A stretch of 27,814 nt of DNA from a virus, in the IMG/VR virus record IMGVR_UViG_3300028801_000090, positions 1-27,814 of that record; one strand, 5' to 3'. Position 1 is the first letter of the stretch; the number at the start of each line of letters is the position of its first letter. Positions 1 to 5,526 of this stretch are shown here, piece after piece. Position numbers and translations under genes: made by a program. Below the pieces are notes generated by a model. The model was not told the DNA's origin. It made no database searches and saw only the letters and a list, made by a program, of their open reading frames with translations.

Positions 1-86
1 CCCGCGCCGCCCGCGCCGCCCGCGCCGCCCACGACGCCAGCGCCGCCCGCGCCGCCCTCGCCGCCAGCGCCGCCAGCGACGCCCTC
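1..86 (+). repeat. GCC/CGC-rich 9-bp tandem repeat inside coding sequence
   Basis: The first 86 bases are imperfect copies of a 9-base unit (cgcgccgcc and variants with cac, agc, gac or ctc). Read in the frame of the downstream gene they encode Ala-Ala-Arg triplets that drift into Ala-Ala-Ser and Ala-Ser-Asp. The period stays a multiple of three, so the frame is preserved. The array probably continues beyond the left edge. Confidence 0.8.
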
Positions 87-836
87 GTTACTTTCTCACC
101 GCTACACAGTTTTGCAGAGTGGTGCATCTATCGGCGCACCTGGTGGTGGACTGGTGAATTGTCCTGGTTCAGCACGACGCACGTAGGTGCGGTGCAATTA
201 CAGAAGCCGACTGTGCTTCATTGGAGCCAGCACGTATTCGATGCCTACGTTTCAGGGGCATGGCTGCTGGTATGGACAGACACCACCTTGTACTGGATCG
301 CAAAACCCACCGTGACGACAGAGCTTGTGAATGGTCGCAGACAACTGCACAACGCGACCGGTCCGACCTTGGAGTGCGACGTGCAGAATCTCTACTTCTG
401 GCACGGCGTGATGGTGCCGGCGTTCGTGGTAGTGAAGCCTGAGTGGATTACGCTCAAGCATATCGAGACCGAGGACAATGCCGAAGTACGCCGCGTGATG
501 ATCGAGCGTTATGGTACGGCGCGATACATCAAGGATTCAGGGGCTGAAGTGGTTCACGAACTTCCGGACAACTATTACGTCAAGGGGCTGCAAGGCGCGA
601 AGCTTTATCGCAAACCGCGCAAGGATGATTCAGACATCATCATGATCTCGGTCGCCAACTCCACGCCAGAGCCCGACGGTAGCATCAAGCAGTACATGCT
701 GCGCATACAGCCCGACGCGTACAACGGAGCAGCGGCCAAGGATTGTCACGCGGCCATGGCGTCTACGTGGCGGCGGCAGGATGGGACGCTGTATTTCAGC
801 AAGCCGCAGGACTACCGCCCCGAGTTTGAATCATGA
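1..836 (+). CDS. DUF6745-family protein, 5' end outside window
   Basis: The reading frame (first full codon at position 3) is open to the left edge, so the true start lies outside the window; the first start-like codon in it, TTG at 159, falls inside the domain and should not be used. The visible part begins with an Ala-Ala-Arg/Ala-Ser repeat (to about position 86), then a Trp-rich stretch, then a C-terminal domain I recognise as DUF6745: LHNATGP, a WHG..VP segment, PEWIT, a NAEVRRVMIERYG block (around 480-515), ANSTPEPDG and a closing YRPEFES. Family members often carry long low-complexity repeats before this domain, which fits. The domain is known from actinobacteria and phages and has no established biochemical role. 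The gene heads a run of small accessory genes and overlaps the next one by ATGA. The family call is from memory of its motifs; function unknown. Confidence 0.75.
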   Translation, partial: RAARAARAAHDASAARAALAASAASDALVTFSPLHSFAEWCIYRRTWWWTGELSWFSTTHVGAVQLQKPTVLHWSQHVFDAYVSGAWLLVWTDTTLYWIAKPTVTTELVNGRRQLHNATGPTLECDVQNLYFWHGVMVPAFVVVKPEWITLKHIETEDNAEVRRVMIERYGTARYIKDSGAEVVHELPDNYYVKGLQGAKLYRKPRKDDSDIIMISVANSTPEPDGSIKQYMLRIQPDAYNGAAAKDCHAAMASTWRRQDGTLYFSKPQDYRPEFES

Positions 837-1144
837 GCGCAGAGCATCGGGCTGAAGATCAGCGGGTCGTTTGTTCCGCGGTGCGGCACGCCGACGGCCG
901 GATGGTCTGCGGCCCTCGGCACCTAGACGGCATCATGTGGGCTCAGATCCTAGGGATGACCTACGAGGACTTCGCGCGCCTTCAGCGGCTGAACGCCCTG
1001 CCGCCCTTGCCGGACGAAGCCAAAGGGTGGGCGAAAGCCGAGCAGGGATTCATTGACCAGTTCGGGACGTTCCTTACGCGCGAGGAAGCCGCCAAGATCG
1101 TCGGGAAGCCCTCGGGCGTGCTCTACAGCGAGGATCTTTATTAA
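833..1144 (+). CDS. Hypothetical phage protein, 103 aa
   Basis: ATG at 833 overlaps the preceding stop as ATGA, and a GAG lies about eight bases upstream. The product has no signal peptide or membrane segment. Its C-terminal half (QGFIDQFGTFLTREEAAKI, ending in LYSEDLY) matches a conserved small phage protein I recognise by pattern; the N-terminal part has a VCSAVRHADGRMVCGPRH segment whose Cys and His could bind metal. Function is unknown. The gene is translationally coupled on both sides: its TAA shares a base with the next ATG. Confidence 0.75.
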   Translation: MSAEHRAEDQRVVCSAVRHADGRMVCGPRHLDGIMWAQILGMTYEDFARLQRLNALPPLPDEAKGWAKAEQGFIDQFGTFLTREEAAKIVGKPSGVLYSEDLY

Positions 1145-1485
1145 TGCCTGCTCCGCTGTCATCGAAACCGTTTAACGGCCTAACCGAGGCTGAGGCAGAA
1201 CAGACGCTCGTGTGCGATGCGCATCCAGATTGCGATTGGTCAGGCCCCATGGCAGAGACCGTTGAGGTCGATACTCTAATCTGCTGCCCAAAGTGCAAGT
1301 CCGCCGTAACTACGGCCCGGGGCCTCAGCACGCAGGAATATAGGGCCGTGTGGCGAGTCCTGCGCCTTGTAGACGGCTATCTGAGTGAAATGCCGCAGGA
1401 GACCTTACACGGGCACGGGGGCGGCTTTATGACAATAGCCGAGCTTCGGCAACACGTTCAGGGGGCACTGGGATTACTGGAATAG
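1144..1485 (+). CDS. Hypothetical protein with zinc-ribbon-like cysteines, 113 aa
   Basis: The ATG shares a base with the stop of the previous gene (TAATG), which fixes the start. Two cysteine clusters lie in the first half, CDAHPDCDW and ICCPKC, spaced as in a small zinc ribbon; the second half (roughly residues 60-113) is predicted helical and hydrophilic. I do not recognise the family. The ribbon suggests nucleic-acid or protein binding, but that is inference. It belongs to the overlapping accessory operon. Confidence 0.65.
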   Translation: MPAPLSSKPFNGLTEAEAEQTLVCDAHPDCDWSGPMAETVEVDTLICCPKCKSAVTTARGLSTQEYRAVWRVLRLVDGYLSEMPQETLHGHGGGFMTIAELRQHVQGALGLLE

Positions 1486-1490
1486 CTCAC

Positions 1491-1916
1491 ATGACCAAGG
1501 ATCATCGACTCAAAGGGGCTCTGGCGAACATAGAGCGCCGTGCTCAGGCTGGCGGAAACGCCTTCAACGAGTTCTGGCCGGCCGAAAGGCTGGTGGACTT
1601 CAAGGCGTCCCGGACCATGTACCAGCGGGCCAATCATCAGCTCTACTTCCGGTTTATCTCAGCCTCACAGCCGGTTATCTACGGGCCAGCCCCGGTGCTG
1701 CCGGTGGGGACTCTCCTGCCCGGAGACCTCGGTACCGGCATGGGGCCCTACAAGCGTCCGGGGCAGGTCTTCGGTGAGCGCGATCCTGTGAGCCCGTACC
1801 TGACCTCGCGCGCCGCCGCTGTCCCACCGCTGCTGAGTTTGCCCAGTAAAGCCCCCGCCGCTGTCCCACCGCCTCAGTCCCTCCAAGGCCCCGCCTATGC
1901 AGCCGCGTCCTGGTGA
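1491..1916 (+). CDS. Hypothetical protein, Pro/Ala-rich C-terminus, 141 aa
   Basis: ATG at 1491 follows the previous stop by five bases and has GGA about nine bases upstream. The first 60 residues look folded (ERRAQAGGNAFNEFWPAERL, then YQRANHQLYFRFISASQPVIYGP). From about residue 65 the chain is rich in Pro, Gly and Ala and contains a short internal duplication of an AVPP segment encoded by a 17-base direct repeat. No known domain is recognised. The disordered tail could be a linker or an extension created by repeat expansion. The last 20 bases overlap a possible micro-gene. Confidence 0.55.
   Translation: MTKDHRLKGALANIERRAQAGGNAFNEFWPAERLVDFKASRTMYQRANHQLYFRFISASQPVIYGPAPVLPVGTLLPGDLGTGMGPYKRPGQVFGERDPVSPYLTSRAAAVPPLLSLPSKAPAAVPPPQSLQGPAYAAASW
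1814..1872 (+). repeat. 17-bp direct repeat, copies 42 bp apart
   Basis: The 17-mer cgccgctgtcccaccgc occurs at 1814-1830 and again at 1856-1872. The 42-base offset is a multiple of three, so it duplicates an Ala-Val-Pro-Pro motif in the encoded protein without changing frame. Confidence 0.8.
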
Positions 1917-1986
1917 AGGCCCGTGCCCGCTGTGCGGGCGCACGGACGCCCACAGTCACTATTCAGGGCCTTGGTGGATGACATGA
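1897..1986 (+). CDS. Micro-protein with CPLCGRxDxHxH motif, 29 aa
   Basis: A 29-codon frame starts at ATG 1897 inside the end of the previous gene and stops at TGA 1984-1986, overlapping the next ATG (1983) as ATGA. The product contains CPLCGRTDAHSH, a compact Cys2-plus-His pattern typical of a zinc knuckle, and ends in SGPWWMT. The junction pattern is the same as elsewhere in this operon. The weak point is the absence of a convincing ribosome-binding site. Translation would have to be shown; it could be a leader that couples the downstream gene. Confidence 0.4.
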   Translation: MQPRPGEGPCPLCGRTDAHSHYSGPWWMT

Positions 1987-2357
1987 GCGAGCAGCCGACT
2001 TCAAATCTTGTGAGCACGCTGCGGGAAGTATTGCGCGCTGACCCGGCACGAGATAGTCGCAATGTCCGCCTTGCCCTGAGCGACGCCATAGGCGAGATCG
2101 AGCGGCTTCGGGCAGCGCTGGAGCGCATCATGCACGGCCATAACGTCCATGCCGAGGACATGCAGAAGCTGGCGGCGGCAACGCTAGCAGGAGCACCGGA
2201 CGACTCGTCCGACGGACCCGGCGAGGAAGATGGGCCGTGGGCTGCTGGCTATAACGAACGCGCCGGACTATGCCCGCACGGCATGAGGCTCGCTGACAAC
2301 ACCTGCGGACCGTGCTCCAAGGGACTACCGAATAAAACAAAACCGGAGCATCCATGA
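1983..2357 (+). CDS. Hypothetical protein, helical N-terminus and Cys-rich tail, 124 aa
   Basis: I choose ATG 1983 over an upstream in-frame GTG at 1923 because it forms an ATGA overlap with the micro-gene stop and follows a GGTGG stretch. Residues 1-65 look alpha-helical, with an amphipathic IGEIERLRAALERIM segment; residues 70-85 are acidic (DDSSDGPGEEDGP); the tail holds CPHGM...CGPC, a possible four-ligand zinc site including the His. I recognise no named family. Small phage proteins ending in such a CPHG/CGPC element are common, without known function. Confidence 0.6.
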   Translation: MSEQPTSNLVSTLREVLRADPARDSRNVRLALSDAIGEIERLRAALERIMHGHNVHAEDMQKLAAATLAGAPDDSSDGPGEEDGPWAAGYNERAGLCPHGMRLADNTCGPCSKGLPNKTKPEHP

Positions 2358-2611
2358 GGATCATCTACGGCAACGGCCCAACCAAGTATGGTCCAGGCGT
2401 TGATATCCGGCTGACCGGCGACGAGGTAGCCATTGCGATTATGGCTTGGCTGGTCGCCAAAGGCGTTCACGTCGATGGCCCCCGGACGGTCACGGTCAAC
2501 GGCGAGTTGTGCAATAACGGGCGCGTGTACGTAGATCCCTCCGGCTTCGCCATCACTCCAAAGGGTCGGAAGCTATCAGGCAGAGGCGCTGAGAACGGGT
2601 CCAATGAATAA
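2354..2611 (+). CDS. Hypothetical phage protein, 85 aa
   Basis: The ATG overlaps the previous stop as ATGA, with GGAG six bases before it, so the start is well supported. The sequence (YGPGVDIRLTGDEVAIAI, then GVHVDGPRTVTVNGELCN and GRVYVDPSGF) reads as a compact alpha/beta domain with no membrane segment. It resembles small conserved phage proteins of unknown function. It overlaps the next gene by eight bases. Confidence 0.7.
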   Translation: MRIIYGNGPTKYGPGVDIRLTGDEVAIAIMAWLVAKGVHVDGPRTVTVNGELCNNGRVYVDPSGFAITPKGRKLSGRGAENGSNE

Positions 2612-2810
2612 AATCAACCAGAGGTGGGAGCAGTTCACCGCAGAAGCCGAGCGCCGGGGTTGCGATGTGCGGGTGGCTTACCACACAGACAGCGGCATCT
2701 GGCACGCTCTGGATCGTTCCAAGGCGCCTGCGCGTGTACCTTTAGGTCAGTGGACTGATGTTGAGGGTGGGACTGCCGAATGGTTGGCGGAGAATGGGCA
2801 AGAACCATGA
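2604..2810 (+). CDS. Hypothetical protein, 68 aa
   Basis: Starts at ATG 2604, eight bases inside the end of the previous gene. The product is soluble and mixed in charge (RWEQFTAEAERRGCDVRVAY, then GIWHALDRS and GGTAEWLAENG). It shows no recognised domain. Its stop overlaps the ATG of a membrane micro-gene. The overlap at both ends and the absence of any better frame support it as a real gene of the accessory operon. Confidence 0.6.
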   Translation: MNKINQRWEQFTAEAERRGCDVRVAYHTDSGIWHALDRSKAPARVPLGQWTDVEGGTAEWLAENGQEP

Positions 2811-2926
2811 TGCATGAGATACGAGTGTGGCTTGGTGGGTGCCTTTTGGTCGGCGGTTGGGCGGTCGCTGCTGAAATCGCAAAATGGCTTGGGGCCCATT
2901 GGGCGTTCGAACTTCGCCGGCACTGA
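2807..2926 (+). CDS. Small single-pass membrane protein candidate, 39 aa
   Basis: ATG 2807 overlaps the preceding TGA (ATGA) and the frame ends at TGA 2926, directly abutting the ATG of the HNH gene at 2927. The product begins MMHEIRVW, then a hydrophobic stretch rich in Leu, Val, Gly, Ala and Trp (about residues 8-24), then a short basic end, FELRRH. This looks like one transmembrane helix. It fills a gap that would otherwise be 116 bases of non-coding DNA in a gapless operon. No clear Shine-Dalgarno site is present, so coupled translation is assumed. Confidence 0.5.
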   Translation: MMHEIRVWLGGCLLVGGWAVAAEIAKWLGAHWAFELRRH

Positions 2927-3238
2927 ATGAACATCCTGCAGCTACTCGACAGGCGTCCTGACGTACCGCTCAAATTGCGGCTCATGGCTGTTCAGGGTGG
3001 CCTCTGCTGGATTTGTCACAAGCCGATCTGTTTGGAGAAGGGCTGCATGAACTATGCCACTAGGGACCATATACAGCCGGTGAAGCATGGCGGCACAGCG
3101 CAATCAAATATTCTGCTGGCTCATTTCGCCTGCAATGTCGCGAGACAGGCCCCGAAGCTAATGGAAAAGCGCAGAACCTATATGGAGTGGGCGCTCTCGC
3201 GCGTCAGGCGAGCAGCTCCAACCGTGTCAGATGAATAG
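2927..3238 (+). CDS. HNH endonuclease, 103 aa
   Basis: The product carries a recognisable HNH nuclease core: a CxxC pair (C27, C30; CWIC), then a TRDHIQPVKHGG block (D47, H48), N61 and the LLAHFACN segment (H66, C69, N70) followed by Arg. In this family the His of the DH pair acts as general base while the Asn and second His help hold a divalent metal; the cysteines form a structural zinc site. C35 and C40 may supply the second half of that site, since they come before the DH motif. It could be a free-standing homing-type nuclease or a nicking enzyme for phage DNA metabolism; position among accessory genes rather than next to a terminase favours the former. Start follows the previous stop with no gap. 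Confidence 0.88.
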   Translation: MNILQLLDRRPDVPLKLRLMAVQGGLCWICHKPICLEKGCMNYATRDHIQPVKHGGTAQSNILLAHFACNVARQAPKLMEKRRTYMEWALSRVRRAAPTVSDE

Positions 3239-3252
3239 AAATCCGGTTGAGC

Positions 3253-3462
3253 ATGCTTGATTTCATACGCGCATGGATCTGGCTACCGTCCCGCGAGGGG
3301 AAGTCCTACGGCTTCGCCTCGGGCTCTGAGCGCAGACGCTGGTTCGAGCGCGGGTCGGTGGAGGTTAACGGGCGGAAAGCGGCTGCGGACGATCCGTGGC
3401 CCTCAGAAACAGATAGTGTCGTACTGCATCCCAGTGGCCGGCACAGAACGACACTCGTTTAG
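3253..3462 (+). CDS. Hypothetical protein with S4-like VNG motif, 69 aa
   Basis: I take ATG 3253; a TTG two codons upstream (3247) is the alternative. The product has a hydrophobic aromatic start (MLDFIRAWIWLP), then RRRWFERGSVEVNGRKAAADDPW and a beta-like VVLHPSGRHRTTLV end. The GSVEVNG turn and following residues resemble the second half of an S4 RNA-binding domain, and closely resemble a family of small phage proteins ending in RRTTLW/V whose function is unknown. The S4 comparison is tentative because the N-terminal helices of S4 are missing. Confidence 0.6.
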   Translation: MLDFIRAWIWLPSREGKSYGFASGSERRRWFERGSVEVNGRKAAADDPWPSETDSVVLHPSGRHRTTLV

Positions 3463-3474
3463 AGACTCCGCACC

Positions 3475-3579
3475 ATGAATCTAGAAGTAGATGCGCCGCA
3501 TGGGTTCGACTGGCGTGAATGTGTGAGGGAATGCATCACTAGCGCACGCTCAGCCGTAACCGTGGACGTTAAGCCATGA
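3475..3579 (+). CDS. Micro-protein, 34 aa
   Basis: A 34-codon frame from ATG 3475 to TGA 3579. Its stop overlaps the next ATG (3576) as ATGA. The product is acidic at the start (MNLEVDAPHGFDW) and has two cysteines (RECVRECITS). There is only a weak GAG upstream. No family is recognised; the main support is that it fits the overlapping gene chain and fills the only gap. Confidence 0.4.
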   Translation: MNLEVDAPHGFDWRECVRECITSARSAVTVDVKP

Positions 3580-3716
3580 TAATACCTACGGCTGGGTGGA
3601 TTTTGGCCCGCAGCTATCAGCTGGCGCGGTTCGATGTCACTAACGAGTTTGGCGTGCGTTTGGTCGGTTGGGCCTATATCGGCCCACCGGAATCACAGTC
3701 CGAGGGACAGAAATGA
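3576..3716 (+). CDS. Small hypothetical protein, 46 aa
   Basis: ATG 3576 overlaps the previous stop and the TGA at 3716 overlaps the next ATG (3713), both as ATGA. The product (MIIPTAGWILARSYQLARF, then VTNEFGVRLVGWAYIGPP) alternates hydrophobic and polar residues like a small beta-rich protein, without a clear transmembrane helix. No family is recognised. The double overlap is the best evidence. Confidence 0.5.
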   Translation: MIIPTAGWILARSYQLARFDVTNEFGVRLVGWAYIGPPESQSEGQK

Positions 3717-3994
3717 GATATGAGACTCGTTGGCGTCGCCGCGCTAGAGAGCGCGAACAATGGCACGTCAAATTCGCTCTGTTCCCAAGGGAGATTGGTG
3801 CCGAGAGCGTATGGCTAGAGAATTATTGGCGTCGATGGTGTCCTGGGCCTTATGTGACTGAAGATGACCGCATAGACGCTATCTATGCCGCAATGGCCGG
3901 ATGTAATTGGGGCTATTGGGAATACAGTTTGCAGCCCCCGAAGTCGCCCGATAGGGACGAGAAAGTTGTTTCCATAAGAAGGCTCACCGTTTAA
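3713..3994 (+). CDS. Hypothetical basic protein, 93 aa; last gene of plus-strand operon
   Basis: I place the start at ATG 3713, which overlaps the preceding stop; an upstream in-frame TTG (3668) would overlap the previous gene by 49 bases. The N-terminus is strongly basic (RWRRRAREREQW), the middle is rich in aromatic residues (WLENYWRRWCPGPYV, then NWGYWEYSL) and the end is charged. Eight tryptophans in 93 residues is unusual. No domain is recognised. It is the last plus-strand gene before the convergent junction. Confidence 0.6.
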   Translation: MRYETRWRRRAREREQWHVKFALFPREIGAESVWLENYWRRWCPGPYVTEDDRIDAIYAAMAGCNWGYWEYSLQPPKSPDRDEKVVSIRRLTV

Positions 3995-4043
3995 CTCAAG
4001 TCCTGAGCAGGAAATAAAAACAATTCGCCCTCCCCTGCGCGGC

Positions 4044-4071
4044 GACGAAAGGGAAATTCCTACTTTTCGTC
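4044..4071. terminator. Inverted repeat at convergent junction, possible terminator
   Basis: GACGAAA at 4044-4050 pairs with TTTCGTC at 4065-4071, with an inner GGA/TCC pairing. It lies where the plus-strand accessory operon (ending 3994) meets the minus-strand late operon, overlapping the last codons of the final minus-strand gene. No long U-tract follows directly on either strand; an A-run at about 4015-4022 (a U-run on the minus-strand transcript) lies some 22 bases away. Suggestive only. Confidence 0.3.
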
Positions 4072-4239
4072 CTTGCCGTTCTTCTCGAAGATTTTGGCGG
4101 CTTCTAGACGATCAGGATGGAAGAGCAAGTCCCTAGTCGACCAAATGATCTGGCCGGACGAGGTGACCGTCGGGGATTCAGAAATCGTGATCTGCCCGCC
4201 AGAGGGCTGTATCACAACTTCCGCAGGATTGTTGGCCAT
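4060..4239 (-). CDS. Hypothetical small protein, 59 aa; last late gene
   Basis: The product starts MANNPAEVVIQPSGG and continues as a short beta-like sequence with an ESPTVTSSGQIIWS segment and a charged end (EKNGKDEK). GGAG sits only two bases before the ATG, which is too close to be ideal; an alternative start at 4290 would add 17 residues. Upstream, 4240-4440 shows no convincing gene. This may be a separately transcribed small late gene; the function is unknown. Confidence 0.45.
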   Translation of the reverse strand: MANNPAEVVIQPSGGQITISESPTVTSSGQIIWSTRDLLFHPDRLEAAKIFEKNGKDEK

Positions 4240-4440
4240 AGCTCCAGACCCGCTGCTAAGGTCCGACCATAGTATCTTTAGGGAACGCATAAAGTGTGAT
4301 AGGTGGCTAGGAAAGGTAAAACTTCCTTCCCGCAAGCAAGTTTCATGCCTAGCTGGCACTACTAAATACTGGGCTCAGATCCACCAAAAACAATCCCGAA
4401 GCTCAATAGTAATCTCTTTCCCGCACCGAGGTGAGCCAAT

Positions 4441-4704
4441 TCATTGTCGGTGGGTTCCCACGCGCGGGGCCATCACGAGATCCCCTTCGCTTGCGGTCGG
4501 GAGTGCGATCATGAGGGCCTTGGGGATCGCTTCCTTGCAAGAGGCTTCGTCCTTGAATAGATACGAATCCACATACGTCACTTCGAGCGTCTTGGGTGCG
4601 TACCAGTAGACGTGAAGAACGGCGGCATTGCCGAGGGTGCGGGGCTGGTGCTGTTCGTCAGCATTTGCGGTAGCGGCCAGTAAGAGTGCAATCAAGTATT
4701 TCAC
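4441..4704 (-). CDS. Small exported protein with Sec signal peptide, 87 aa
   Basis: I choose GTG 4704: it overlaps the upstream stop as GTGA and has AAGGA six bases before it. The product begins MKYLIALLLAATANA followed by DEQ, a textbook Sec signal peptide with an ANA cleavage site and no lipobox. The mature part is about 72 residues with a single Cys (EASCKEAIP). Being downstream of the spanins, it is probably periplasmic and might help lysis or superinfection exclusion, but nothing in the sequence proves this. Confidence 0.7.
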   Translation of the reverse strand: MKYLIALLLAATANADEQHQPRTLGNAAVLHVYWYAPKTLEVTYVDSYLFKDEASCKEAIPKALMIALPTASEGDLVMAPRVGTHRQ

Positions 4705-5048
4705 TGATGTTTCCTTCTCACGTTGATGTCGGCCCCCTCTTCTGCTCTTTCCCACTTGCGCGATTGTTCATCGACGCGGCGTTCAAGATCGTTCACCCTC
4801 TCCTGCAGCACCGCGGCTGAGGTGTCGCGTGTGGGCAGGGAATCGATCTTGGTGGTAAGTTCGGCTACGCGCTGCTCGAGGCGATCGATCTTTCCCGTAA
4901 GACCTTCCCAGAACGCACCGGCCGCCCACACGAAGCCGATAAAGCTGAACACCGCAAGCACAAACCTGTAGTTGACGGATGCCCATGAGGCGCCCTTCTG
5001 GAGCGTCCTTAAGGTCGCCGTGAAGGTTTCATCGGGCTTGGTATCCAC
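4701..5048 (-). CDS. Single-TM coiled-coil protein in lysis cassette, 115 aa
   Basis: The start is GTG at 5048, overlapping the end of Rz by 20 bases. A single transmembrane helix (about residues 28-47, FVLAVFSFIGFVWAAGAFW) is followed by two heptad-rich segments (KIDRLEQRVAELTTKI and LQERVNDLERRVDEQ) typical of a coiled coil. The topology resembles some holin-associated and spanin-like phage proteins, but Rz and a holin candidate are already present. It may be an extra lysis regulator or a second small holin. No family is recognised. Confidence 0.65.
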   Translation of the reverse strand: MDTKPDETFTATLRTLQKGASWASVNYRFVLAVFSFIGFVWAAGAFWEGLTGKIDRLEQRVAELTTKIDSLPTRDTSAAVLQERVNDLERRVDEQSRKWERAEEGADINVRRKHQ

Positions 5049-5526
5049 GAAGCTGCGCGCTCACGGCGTCGGCTCTTGCCGCAAGAAAGTTAAGCAGTCC
5101 ACCGACATCGGGGCCTGGCCCTGTCCGTACGCCAGAATCTCGCGAAGGCACCGGCTGAACATTTGTGGGGGCGGCGCTGGGATGGCTAGCTCCGCTGCTA
5201 CCACCGGTTGCTTGGGGCATGCTTCCACCATTGGGGGCTTGGTAGCACAGCCGTACATCAGCCACGGGATGAGCATCCCGATAAGCAGCCGCTTCACTTT
5301 GTTCCTGCACATAGGCTTTCTCCGCAGCGTCAGAGCGCTGCTGTAGCTCCATTGTCTTTGCTGCGGCCTCTACTTGCGTCTTCTCATCGTTGGCCGTTTC
5401 CTGCGCCTTGTAGCTCGTGAACTGGTTTTGCAGGTGGCTATAACGCACGTCCTCATAGAGATGTGTGGCGTAGCCACCTACCGCAGCGCAGAGGAGCGCG
5501 ATGGCGGCGTAGATATACGCGCTCAT
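5029..5526 (-). CDS. Rz: Rz-like inner-membrane spanin, 165 aa
   Basis: The ATG overlaps the holin stop (ATGA). Residues 4-22 form an N-terminal transmembrane anchor (YIYAAIALLCAAVGGYA), followed by a periplasmic helical stretch rich in Gln, Ala and Glu (about 29-83), then a Gly/Ser/Pro-rich region and a C-terminal helix ending RGYQAR. This is the expected i-spanin layout; with Rz1 it would bridge the inner and outer membranes and fuse them in the last step of lysis. Identification rests on topology, position after endolysin and holin, and the nested lipoprotein gene. It is slightly longer than lambda Rz because of the low-complexity insert. Confidence 0.85.
   Translation of the reverse strand: MSAYIYAAIALLCAAVGGYATHLYEDVRYSHLQNQFTSYKAQETANDEKTQVEAAAKTMELQQRSDAAEKAYVQEQSEAAAYRDAHPVADVRLCYQAPNGGSMPQATGGSSGASHPSAAPTNVQPVPSRDSGVRTGPGPDVGGLLNFLAARADAVSAQLRGYQAR
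5061..5312 (-). CDS. Rz1: Rz1-like outer-membrane spanin lipoprotein, 83 aa, nested in Rz
   Basis: A different frame wholly inside Rz, starting at ATG 5312 with GGAG eight bases upstream. The N-terminus (MCRNKVKRLL, then IGMLIPWLMYGC) is a lipoprotein signal with the lipid-modified Cys at residue 22; Met sits at -3 instead of the usual Leu and Tyr at -2. The mature part is Pro-rich (ATKPP, PAPPPQ), as in o-spanins, with three more Cys. A fully embedded, Pro-rich lipoprotein in the +1 frame of an Rz gene is the standard arrangement, so confidence is high. Confidence 0.85.
   Translation of the reverse strand: MCRNKVKRLLIGMLIPWLMYGCATKPPMVEACPKQPVVAAELAIPAPPPQMFSRCLREILAYGQGQAPMSVDCLTFLRQEPTP

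Noticed and set aside
1923-1982. GTG at 1923 as start of the 124-residue protein
   Set aside because: The added 20 residues read as out-of-frame copy of the micro-gene, and ATG 1983 has the ATGA coupling seen throughout this operon.
4073-4609. 178-codon plus-strand frame at the convergent junction
   Set aside because: No ribosome-binding site or domain; it covers a minus-strand gene with a good signal peptide and the inverted repeat region.
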